Assembly (NCBI GenBank): GCA_021018995.1
Contig: CM037584.1
Location: forward strand, 146,585,317 to 146,649,316
Source of the DNA: Chloranthus sessilifolius
Taxonomy: Eukaryota > Streptophyta > Magnoliopsida > Chloranthales > Chloranthaceae
Reading direction: 5' to 3'
Length of the DNA stretch: 64,000 nucleotides
Under the pieces are notes generated by a model that saw only the letters and a program-made list of their open reading frames with translations, was not told where the DNA came from and did no database searches. Made by a program: the position numbers and the translations under genes. Below, piece by piece: positions 11,457 through 21,416 of this stretch (positions are counted from its first letter, which is position 1; every line of letters starts with the position of its first letter).

Positions 11457-12558
11457 TCAGTCCCCAGGATCACGGAGGTGCATCGCCTCAATCTGTAACT
11501 GGGTGATCGGCTCAAACATTGGTTTGAGTCTTTGCCCATTAACTTTACAAATGCGATTGTCAACAAGGCTCCGAATTTCAATGGCACCATGCGCACTAAT
11601 GGACACTACCTGAAATGGGCCTTCCCATCGAGATTTTAATTTTCCCGGGTGGAGCTTCAGTCGGGAATTGAATAGCCAAACTTTTTGGCCAACGTGAAAT
11701 TCTTTTCGAGAAATGGACGCATCATGCAGCTTTTTATACCTTTCCTTGTACATTTTCGAATTCTCATACGCTTCGTAGCGTAATTCCTCCAATTCATTCA
11801 ATTGCAATCGGCGATGTGACCCGGCTGCTTGCATGTCAGAATTAAATCTTTTTATCGCCCAGAATGCTTTATGCTCCAATTCGACAGGAAGATGGCAAGC
11901 TTTCCCGTAAACAATTCGAAACGGAGACATTCCAATCGGAGTCTTGAATGCGGTCCGATATGCCCACAGAGCCTCTGAGAGCCGGTTTGACCAATCTTTT
12001 CTATTCGGTTGGACCGTTTTTTCTAGAATTCGTTTAATTTCCCGATTAGACACTTCCACCTGACCGCTAGTTCAGGATGGTACGGCGTAGCAACTTTGTG
12101 CGTGACGCCGTACTTCTTCATTAAGGTGGCAAAATGGCTATTACAAAAATGCGAACCGCCATCGCTGATGATTGCTCTTGGAATCCCGAATCGGGTAAAC
12201 ACATTTTCTCTAAGGAATTTGACCACAACCTTATGATCATTCGACCGGGTTACCCTGACTTCTATCCATTTCGAGACATAATCAATGACCACTAGAATAT
12301 ATGAAAACCCAAAGGATGGGGGAAAGGGACCCATAAAGTCAATCCCCCAAACATCAAAATTCCAACAATCAGAATTGGATTAAGGGACATCATATTCCGT
12401 TTTGAAATATTGCCAAGCTGTTGACATCGTCGACTTTCCTTGCAAAATTGAGCGACATCACGAAGATGGAGGCCAGAGAATCCGCTTTGAAGGATTTTAA
12501 GGCGGTCTTCATCCTCGAAATGGCCGCCACAGCTGACATGACACAAGTGTGGGGACGC
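11457..12558 (-). pseudogene. Integrase region of element A
   Basis: The zinc-binding start, catalytic core ([40 protein letters not shown]) and C-terminal part ([32 protein letters not shown]) are visible. There is no chromodomain, as expected for Athila. The last open part ends at 11457, only about 30 bp from the breakpoint where the 3' region turns over (11428). Degraded. Confidence 0.85.
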
Positions 12559-13170
12559 TCATTTGCTCCTCTTGGTACACATCTCGATGATCTGATCGGC
12601 GGAATTTGAACAAACATGGTTCATCCCAAAATAGTATTTTATTTGGGAGAAAAAGAGATTCTTATCATTCTTACCCCACTCAGTGGGGATTCTGCCAGTA
12701 ACCAGATAATTCACAATGTTCGCAAACCATGGGACCTTTGCATAAGCTACCTCAATTGATAGCAAATGTTCATCCGGAAACGTGTCACGGATGGTCCCTA
12801 TGCATTGATTCTTGTGTAGAATTCTCGACAAATGATCAGCCACCACGTTCTCAACCCCCTTCTTATCCTTAATCTCGAAATTGAACTCTTGGAGCAGAAG
12901 AATCCAACGGATTAATCTCGGTTTAGTATCCTTCTTTGCTAGAAGATATTTCAGAGCGGAATGATCTGAAAAGACCACTATTTTTTATCCTAGCAAATAG
13001 GAACGAAACTTGTCTAGAGCATACACCACAGCTAATAATTCTTTCTCGGTGGTGGTGTAATTGAGTTGGGCATCAATTAATGACTTGCTAGCATAATAAA
13101 TTACGTGAGGTAATTTGTTCACCCTCTGTCCTAGGACAGCTCCAATTGCGTGATCAGACGCATCACACAT
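12559..13170 (-). pseudogene. RNase H region of element A
   Basis: MCDASDHAIGAVLGQRVNKL, KELLAVVYALDKFRSYLLG and PRLIRWILLLQEFNFEIKDK identify the RNase H domain, followed by the VENVVADHLSRI linker. Close homologue of 27915-28568 in element B. Confidence 0.85.
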
Positions 13171-14207
13171 GAGTGCGAATGGGAGAGAATAATCGGGTGG
13201 CTGGATAATTGGTGCATGGGATAAGAGCTTTAATTTAAAAATGCTTGCATGCGGTCCTCGATAAATTCAAAAGGAACATCTTTGCCAAGCAAGGTGCACA
13301 ATGGTTTAGCCACCTTGAAATCCTTAATAAACCTTCGATAAAATCGCATGACCCAAAATTGACCGATTTTGACGAACCCGGTTGGGTGGTGGCAAGTTAG
13401 CAATTAGTTCAACTTTTGCTCTATCCACCTCGATTCCTTTCTGTGAGACAATGTGCCCCAGAACAATCCCTTGTTTAACCATAAAATGGCTCTTCTCCCA
13501 GCTAAGAACAAGTTTGGAGTCAACACAACGTTGCACTTGTGAAAGATGATTCAAACAAGAATCAAAGGTTCTCCCAAAACCGAAAAGTCGCCCATGAATA
13601 CTTCAATGAATTTGTCGATCATATCCGAAAATATGGCTAACATACACCGTTGAAATGTGGTCGGGGCATTACATAGCAATGGCATCTGCGGTATGCAAAC
13701 GCGTACCATAAGGGCATGTGAGCGTTGTCTTTTCTTGATCACCGGGTAGACAGCACTGATTGTATCGAATACCCATCAAGAAAGCGGTAAAACTCTTGCC
13801 ATTCTAACTTTTCAAGGATTTGATCAATGAACGGAAGGAAAATGATCCTTTACGGTGGCGGCGTTTAATTTCCGAAAGTCAATGCGAGAACCGCCATCCA
13901 AGAGTTCTCGAGTGGGGACCAATTCTCCTTGCAGCTTCCTTCACGGTGATTCCGGACTTTTTGAAACAATTTGGATGGACTAACCCATTCACTATCAATC
14001 GGATAGATGATTCCGATCAAGGAGTTTAATGACTTCTTTTAGAACGACTTCTTGCATGTTTGGATTAAGTCGCCTCTGTGGTTCCCTTGAAGGTTTACTC
14101 TCATCTTCCAAATGTATTTTATGCATACATACCGATGGGTCAATCCCTTTGAGATCAGTGAGAGTCCAACCGATAGCTTCCTTGTGCTCTTTCAGCACCT
14201 TCAACAA
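13171..14207 (-). pseudogene. Reverse transcriptase region of element A
   Basis: RT blocks can be followed along the minus strand: WTLTDLKGIDPSVCMHKIHL, NPNMQEVVLKEVIKLLD, and late blocks LVLSWEKSHFMVKQGIVLGH and GIEVDRAKVELIANLPPP. They match element B closely. This is the most broken part of A's polyprotein. Confidence 0.8.
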
Positions 14208-15322
14208 CTCTTTTTCTTGTTACCGACAAGCAACGTGGATGAGATTATTACTGGCAGTGTTTCATGAGGTCCCAGAAAAGCATACTTGAGGGACTCTGGC
14301 AATTGTTTCAATTCCACAAGTGGTGGTTGCTCAAGTGATGGAGGCAACACGTCCTTCACCTCAACAGGTAATGATTCTATCTCAGGCACACTCGCATCTA
14401 AGTGATCATCCTGGCATGATGAGCTAGACTCTCTCTTGTCGGACTGCTTCTCTTCCCATCCTTTCTCTTCATAGATGGCCAACAAAGCATTTTCAAATTC
14501 CTCTTTGGTAAGCATTGAAGGTAATGCCTCATCCACCACTTCATCTATCTGATCGATGTAAAAACATTCGACCTCATCCTCGTTTGGGAAATGGTTCATC
14601 GCATGGAAGATATTCAATCGAACCTTCATGTTTCCAAAAGAAATGTCCATGACTCCTGTTCGACAATTAATGCACGCGTTGGCCGTAGCGAGAAACGGAC
14701 GTCCAAGGATGATGGGGACTTGATTAAGTGACTTAACAGGTGTGTCCATGTCCAAAACAACAAAATCCACTGGAAAGACAAACTTATCTATTCCAACCAA
14801 GACATCCTCAATAACGCCCTCGGCGTCTTCGATCTATCGCTAGTTGCGAGTGTGACCGTTGGGTCTCAATTCACCCGATCCGAGTTTCTTGTACAATGAA
14901 TATGGGATTAAATTAACACGGCTCCCAAATCCAATAACGCTTTCCCAATGGTTGCCCACCAATGACACATGGAACAAGAGGGAACTCCGGGGTCTTTTAG
15001 TTTTCTGGGGTTTCCAATTGCAATATAGAACTGACTTGATTAGTCAAGAACACTTTCCATGAAACATGATTACGTGCCTTTCTCTCCGAGTGCATAAATC
15101 TTTGAAAAACTTTGCATACTCAGGCACTTGCTTGATCGTTTCAAGCAATGGAAGGTTTATCTTTACTTGCTTAAATGTTTGAAAATATCTTCCATTTTGT
15201 TGGTCCTTTCCCATTCTTGATGGAGGAGTTAGGCATTGAGGAAATGGTGCCTTTGGGACAAAGGTGCGGTTCCCCTTCTGAATCTTCGTCTTGTCCTTGT
15301 TGGACGCTTGAGGGAGACTCAT
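14201..15322 (-). pseudogene. Gag-Pol linker and protease region of element A
   Basis: The linker TFKQVKINLPLLETIKQVPE and YAKFFKDLCTRR is nearly the same as in element B (25990-26100). The protease part is recognised by VGIDKFVFPVDFVVLDMD and PIILGRPFLATANACINCRT, which are hallmarks of Athila/Tat-type proteases, followed by a variable acidic linker to RT. Degraded. Confidence 0.82.
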
Positions 15323-17137
15323 CCTCTATCACCTTTTCTTTTCCTTTCTCTTCTTTGCTCTTCCTCCTTCTCTTTCTTTCTATCTCTTTCTCTTTCTTCT
15401 TTCTCCGCTATTCTCTCTGACTCTTTCTCTTTATCTGCTTGCTGCTCTTTGTTTGCTTCACTTCCTTCCTCTGCTCCCACAGGCAATTCCACTTGATTAT
15501 GAACTTCCCGTCCACTTCGAACACGAATGTGACTTTCAACTGTTGACTATTTAATGGTCCTTCATCAGATGATGCTTGGCCGCGAGGATTGTTGATGGGT
15601 TGGCTGGGAAGCTTACCCTCCTCTCGTCGACTCAGTTGATTTGCCAATTGACTGACTTGGTCGATTATCATCTGTTGAAAAGATTGCATACTGCGCATTA
15701 CCTTTTCTTCCAGATCAGAATCCTTTGAAGTGCTTGTATGAGATTGATTAGGATTACGATTGAAATTCGATTTTGAAAATCGAATTTGGATGAGAATATG
15801 CATTCTTTGAAAGTTAGAATTCTGGTGAAAATTAGAATTCTGCTGAAAATTCTGTTGTGGACGGAAATTTTGCTGAAAATTTTGTGGAAAAACTTGTTGT
15901 CCATTCGTAGGATTGGCTCGGTATTGCTGGTTGACCTGACCAGTTTGGTTTGATCCACTCCATCCTAAGTTGGGGTGATTTTTCCACTGGGTTGTAGGTA
16001 TTTGAGTACGCTTTCTACCTTGCGATAAGATTGAGTGACATTTATCCGCTTCCGGAAGAGGAGATTCATCAGGAAGGAATGTCAAGGTAGTTGGGCACTC
16101 ATTAGCCATATGACCTGGGTGTTCACAAATTGAGCATACAGTGGGGGTGACAAGAACTTTAGCTTGCTTGGTTGCAGCTATCAACATGTTCATCTGTTTG
16201 GACAGCATATCAACCTTGGTTGATAGATCAGAGTTATTATTGTTGACCTCATACAATCCGTCTTTAGTCAACACATGAGATTTAGGTGCTAAGTCCAAAG
16301 TGGTTCGCCCCAGTGTCGCACTTTGTATCGAGGTTTGATACAATTTCTCAAACAATGCCCACAACTCATCGGCCTCTTTCGTGGCACAAGATCCACCGCA
16401 AGATGCATCAACCATGCGTCTTTCTTCAGGAATCAGTCCATTGTAGAAACTTTGGACTTGTTGCCACCTTGGAACTTGATGGTTAGGGCAACTTCTGATT
16501 AACTCCTTAAAACGTTCTCAGCATTCATGGAATGTATCTGTAGGCTGTTGGGACAGGAAAATGATCTTCTGACGCATCTCTATGGCTTTAGTCATGGGAA
16601 AATACTTTTTGAGGAGCGATGTAGCTCGGCCCAACTCTGAATAGATTGCGGTTCTAAAGAATAGAACCACGTTTTGCCTTGTCTCTTAAAGAGAGCGGAA
16701 GAGTCGAGCTTCGCTATCTCATTGATAACATTGTGGACTCTGAACATTTGCATACCCAGTGAACTCGTTCGGATGAGCGTCGGATTTTCATTGCCAAACC
16801 ATGGAATATTGGTAGCATTTGAATCATTCGATTTGAATTCATAATGATTCCCGGGAATGGGAGCATGCATGATACACTCCTGATCCTCGTAAAAACCAGG
16901 ATCATTATAGTATTCAAGTGTTCTAGGTCCCCCATAGTAATTATTGTTCCCATTATTTCCATTATTCACATTGTTGCCATTCTGATTGTTGTTTTCATTC
17001 ATTTCTTGCACTTAATTAGCCATGGTATCAGTAGGATGATACTGATTCCTTTGGATTCTAAGATTGTCTCGCAAAGATCGTTCGATCTCCGGATTAAACG
17101 GTAGCAAATGTGGGTGATGAGAACGAGTAAAGCTCAT
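15323..17137 (-). pseudogene. gag: gag region of element A
   Basis: Athila Gag. An Asn-rich N-terminal part (NENNNQNGNNVNN) precedes the capsid region (NATNIPWFGNENP), then MVDASCGGSCATKEADELWA, which is very close to the matching Gag segment of element B. A CCHC zinc knuckle (CSICEHPGHMANEC) and a Gln/Asn/Phe-rich low-complexity tail follow. The order matches B. It forms the particle and packages RNA. Degraded with a few breaks. Confidence 0.82.
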
Positions 17138-17192
17138 ACACCACACCCACAATCAAAGGTTTGAAGAACCCAAAATAAGTCCTTAAACAGAC

Positions 17193-18018
17193 TCAATCGA
17201 TTGAGACTGTGGTCTCAATAGATGGACAGAAGCACATAAAATTTCTCACAAATGACTTGTCAGTCAATCGATTGAGGGGATACTCTCAATCGATTGAGGT
17301 TCCAAAAGTCAGAAAGCACACAGAATATCAGCAAAAGACTTTGTCAGTCAATCGATTGAGAGACTTATCCCAATCAATTGAGGTTCAAAGATTAAAAACA
17401 CACAAGAATTCTGTCAATTGATTGACATAGGAATGTCAATCGATTGAGAAAAGAGTAGAGAGCACACAGAAAATGGCTCAGTATCAATCGATTGAGAATG
17501 TAGCTTCAATCGATTGAATGCTGCTATGAACAAAGAGCAAAGTAAGAAGGAAAAGGAAAGAAGACCACTCAATTTTTATTTTTATTTTTATTATTATTAT
17601 TTTTTTATTTTTTTATTTTTTAAATTAAAATTCAGAAAAATAATAAAAAAAAATAAAAAAAATAAAATCTAAATTCGAAAATTAGAAATTAGAAATTAAA
17701 AACCTAGAAAATCTTTCCTAAAAGAAAATTTCTAAACTAAAATAAAAACTTCCTAAAAATAAAAACTTCCTAAAAGAAGTTCACAAAATCTAATCTAAGA
17801 AAGAAAATTAGGGAAAGAATATATTTTTTTTTTTATATATTTTTTTTTTTCAGCTTTCAATCTATTGACAGAGTTGTGTCAATAGATTGAGACACAATTA
17901 TTGCTAAAAACACACACAATCAATCGATTGAGAACAAGGCTCAATCGATTGACTGACAAGCAAACACACACACACAAAATAGAGTCAATCGATTGAGGGG
18001 TTATTCTCAATCGGTTGA
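17193..18018. repeat. Eight TCAATCGATTGA pairs in the leader of element A
   Basis: Between primer-binding site and gag. Pairs include 17193/17215, 17264/17286, 17348/17370 and 17985/18007, all 22 bp. One pair (17920/17941) is 21 bp. Some copies are decayed. Between the pair groups lies an AT-rich low-complexity tract (about 17560-17860). No gene is visible. Confidence 0.93.
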
Positions 18019-18039
18019 CTGCTATAAAAAAATCGCCGA

Positions 18040-18059
18040 TTTCCCCGGCAATGGCGCCA
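18040..18059 (-). promoter_or_regulatory. Primer-binding site of element A, Asp-tRNA type
   Basis: In the element sense TGGCGCCATTGCCGGGGAAA lies a few bases inside the 5' LTR. This is the Athila-lineage primer site. Confidence 0.9.
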
Positions 18060-18882
18060 AAAACTTGATCAATTTTAAATAAACCCTTGCAAGTTTACAA
18101 GATCGGTTCTAGTAAGGCAAGAACAAGGGTGTCGAACCCACAGGGAAATCTGAAATTTTATTCAATTCTGCCTAAAGATTTAGAAAATATCCCCGAGGAA
18201 GTACCAAGGGGCAGATTTAATTTTTACCAAGAGTTAACACTTTTCTAATTGCAAGAAAGAAAATAAACTAATCTAAAAATTATGTAATGAAAAATCTAAG
18301 AACAGATTTTAAACACAAGATCAAGGAATTTGCTACCCCAGATTTATACCCTTTTCTATTTTTAAACCCACAATTTTATTAACATCAACACATCATCATT
18401 CTAAGAGAAACATGACTAGTAATTAAGCGTGATCATTAACCCGGCATACCCTATCTAAAAACAATGACTCAGCCTAATCGCGGTATGAATCATGTGAAAA
18501 GCATAGCGTATCTCATGGTATTTTAGATCAAAACACTAAAAGCAGAATCACTACACTTTAAGAAAAACGATTTGATGATGAAATTATCAAACTATGGCAT
18601 TAAACATAAAATATAGGTACTTATCCGGGATCGCATCCTCCTTGACTCCATGACCTTTAGCCTCTCATCCTTGTCGCAAGATTTTCAATTGTATTCAAAA
18701 TCATTCCCAATGTAAAGAGCAAAGAAGGTGTAAAAAGAAGAACACAATTTTACTACTCTCCGAAAACTCTCTTACAAAAGTCTCTAGTTATTACACAAAT
18801 TTCTAAGAAATAAAAACTCTCAATATTAAAAAAAAACTCTCTCTAAAAAAACAACTCTCCCCTTTCAAAGCCGTAAGCCTCT

Positions 18883-18890
18883 TATTTATA
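18883..18890 (-). promoter_or_regulatory. TATA box in 5' LTR of element A
   Basis: TATAAATA in the element sense. The nearest TCAATCGATTGA palindrome ends about 30 bp upstream, so the palindrome pairs occupy the proximal promoter. The equivalent box is at 6243-6250 in the 3' LTR and 11353-11360 in the inverted partial LTR. Confidence 0.7.
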
Positions 18891-18919
18891 ATATCCGATT
18901 GAAACTAACCCTAATTGCC

Positions 18920-19092
18920 TCAATCGATTGAGACAGAAGTCTCAATCGATTGACTTAGAGTTCGAATTCCCTTAGGACACTTCTGCCTTCATGTCTCAAT
19001 CGATTGAATTTTATGTCTCAATCGATTGAATTTCTAGGGTTGAGTTTTTCTCCATCTGTCAATCGATTGACCATAATGCCTCAATCGATTGA
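18920..19092. repeat. Three TCAATCGATTGA pairs in the 5' LTR of A
   Basis: Same arrangement as 6280-6452, all three pairs at 22 bp; the first is 18920/18942 and the last 19059/19081. Confidence 0.95.
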
Positions 19093-19341
19093 CTCTTCAA
19101 TGCAAAGTCTCCCCTTTCTTGATGGAGGTTGATTCTCTTCATGGCTTTCAATGCTTCTTTGGACCTTTTTGTCCATATCTCTTTTTTAGCCTGTAATTTC
19201 CTTCTTTTATGCACTTGAACGATCTAGCTGTCAGAAACACCTGTAAACATCAAAACCTCACAACAACCATCAGATGCTTTCATTGAACAGCTAAATGTAG
19301 GATTTAGAGTGTGAATTATAGTCATATTTCAACACCGATCA

Positions 19342-19417
19342 GTGGCGCGGTGTTCTTACGCCGTACGGGTAGTTTAGAAGCCGCTTGCTTCGAAGTGAGT
19401 CGAGTTTTAGGCGGCAT
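19342..19417 (-). pseudogene. Start of accessory ORF of the outer element, cut by element A
   Basis: A start codon at 19417 (minus strand), just below a TATAAAA-like stretch, begins a basic leader (MPPKTRLTSKQAAS). About 25 codons later the frame meets the left edge of element A's target duplication. The accessory sequence resumes at 5400. The basic, Pro-rich start resembles accessory ORFs that follow integrase in Athila-type elements. Confidence 0.6.
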
Positions 19418-19675
19418 TCTAGGTTTTTATAGTGAAAAAAAATTTAAAACCTAGGGCTGGAATTGACTCAAAGTGGAAGGAAATCGCAAGATTTTGGGTT
19501 TACCTTGCGTATTCGATCAAATGGCTAGGGTTATTTATTTATTTTTTATCTCGAAGCCCCCAAATCCACGCAAGTGTCGCTAGCCAAAGGAAGAAGAAAA
19601 TGGCACCCAAAAGAAAAAAATCAGTTTGAAATTCGAAATGGGAAATTTTTTCCCAAAATTGTTACTTATAGGCAA

Positions 19676-19925
19676 AAATCGATTAATCGATTTCAAAATC
19701 GATTAATCGGTTTTCACCACTTAAACTCAGCTGCTCGAAATCAATTAATTGGTTTCAAAAATTGATTAGTCGATTTTCAAAATCGATTAGTCGAAATTGA
19801 CTGTTATTATTTTTCCAGGTTTCTCAGCTCATTAATTTGAGCCAATCGTTCAATTGAACGATCTCGATTAATCAAAAATCAAAATCAATTAATCGATTTA
19901 TAAATTGATTAATCGGTTTTGACAG
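19676..19925. repeat. TCGATTAATCGA palindrome cluster between integrase and accessory ORF
   Basis: Non-coding stretch of the outer element between the integrase end and the accessory start. About seven copies of the palindrome and variants occur in pairs or triplets at 20-21 bp steps, for example near 19679 and 19699. The rest of 19418-20235 shows no gene. Confidence 0.8.
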
Positions 19926-20235
19926 AACTGTAAAAATCTTTACTTCTTATTTTTCTTCATTAGCTTCTGTCTTTTTGTCAGTTTTTCTATGGCTTTTAAG
20001 TTAACCCCTTGCTGACACTTCTGTTGCTTCTCAGTACATATTGTTCATTTGTTTCGTGATGCAATTACCATCATGCTAAACATTTTTTATTTCACAAAAG
20101 GTCCATTTACAACCAACATTGTTTTCTTTTCATTTCCTGAATAAGTTGATATAGACGTGTGAACTTTCGCTTACATAGACGTGTCAAATTGACAAAAATA
20201 CATACAATGATACAATTATGCTCTCAGCTCTCTGC

Positions 20236-21411
20236 AAACAAGTCCAGATACTGTTCCCTAACATCCACCTTGCATTCCTAAGTAGCTTCTTCGGTTGGAT
20301 GATTCTTCCACCTGACCAGTACTAAAGGAATCACCTTCGTGCGTAACACTTGATCTTTTCTATCCAATATTTGAGCCGCTTCATCTATCATGGTCATATC
20401 TTCGTGCATTTCGATCGACTGACATCCCAAGATATGGGCAGGGTTATTTAGATACTTTCGGAGCATGGATACATGAAACACATTATGTACCCGATCAAAC
20501 AACGGAGGTAATCCAATGTGATAAGTGACCTCGCCAACTCGACCCAAAACCTCAAAGGGTCCAAGGTAACGGGGACTCAGCTTTCCCCTCTTCCCAAATC
20601 TCATGATGCCTTTCATGGGCGATACCTTCACAAATACATGCTTGCTAACAGCATAGTCCACGCTCGTTCTTTTGATACTGGCATATCTCTTTTGTCTGCT
20701 CTGAGCCGATCTAAGTCTCTCTTTGATCATACGAATAATGATGGCGTTATCTTCAAGTAACTCTGGCCCCAAAATGAACTTTTCGCCGGTCTCTTCCTAA
20801 TTGATAGGCGATCTACGTCACCTTCCATAGAGAGCTTCATAAGGTGTCATTTCAATGCTCGCTTGGAAGCTATTGTTGTATACAAATTCGATTAACGGTA
20901 AGTGTTGATCTCATGATCCTTGTAATTCATGCATACACGCTCTAAGCATGTCTTCTATCACCTGATTGACCCGCTCTGTTTGCCCATCGGTCTGTGGATG
21001 AAACGTTGAACTAAAGTCTAATCGCGTACCCATGCCTTCTTGAAACTTCTTTCAAAATTTTAAAGTATATAACGGGTCACAATCAGAGACGATGCTGCTG
21101 GGAATTCCGTGCAACCGTACTATCTCCTTTATATATAACTCTGCGAGTCTTCCTGCTGTGTACATCGTGTTGTAGGGTAAGAAGTGTGCTGACTTGGTTA
21201 GTCGATCCATGACTACCCAAATGGTATTGTATCTCTTTGTTGTACGCGGTAACCTTACAATAAAATCCATAGAGATTGATTCTCACTTCCACTCTGGTAT
21301 AGGTAGAGGTTGCAACAATCTAGCAGGATGTTTGTGGTCCACTTTCACTTGTTGACATGTCAAACACCTTTACACGTACTTGGCTACGTCTTGCTTCAGA
21401 CCTCTCCACCA
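20236..21411 (-). pseudogene. Integrase core and chromodomain, outer element
   Basis: The catalytic-core region shows MDFIVRLPRTTKRYNTIWVV, DRLTKSAHFLPYNT and HGIPSSIVSDCDPLYT. The C-terminal part has LSPRYLGPFEVLGRVGEVTY and HVSMLRKYLNNPAHIL, then a chromodomain-like tail (AQILDRKDQVLRTKVIPLVL, then VRWKNHPTEEAT). A chromodomain after integrase defines chromoviruses and is known to guide insertion to modified chromatin. This is the half left of element B. Degraded with several breaks. Confidence 0.88.
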
Positions 21412-21416
21412 GTAAT

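Larger units (their letters stand above)
5401..19341 (-). mobile_element. Element A: Athila-type LTR retrotransposon, young, nested in the outer element
   Basis: LTRs at 5401-6696 and 18066-19341 read TGATCGG...TGATCA in the element sense and are flanked by a perfect 5-bp duplication GTGGC (5396-5400 and 19342-19346). The primer-binding site is of the Asp-tRNA type used by Athila. gag, protease, RT, RNase H and integrase lie on the minus strand from 17137 to 11457. The region 6170-11428 is rearranged: the 3' end of the family is present twice as inverted arms around a plus-strand loop. The LTRs differ by only about 1-2% substitutions by eye, so insertion is recent (likely under a million years at plant rates). 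The coding region is nevertheless broken in several places (about ten). Confidence 0.93.
18066..19341 (-). repeat. 5' LTR of element A
   Basis: 1276 bp partner of 5401-6696. It directly follows the primer-binding site in plus-strand coordinates, with a TATA box at 18883-18890 (TATAAATA in sense) and palindrome pairs at 18920-19092. Confidence 0.95.
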
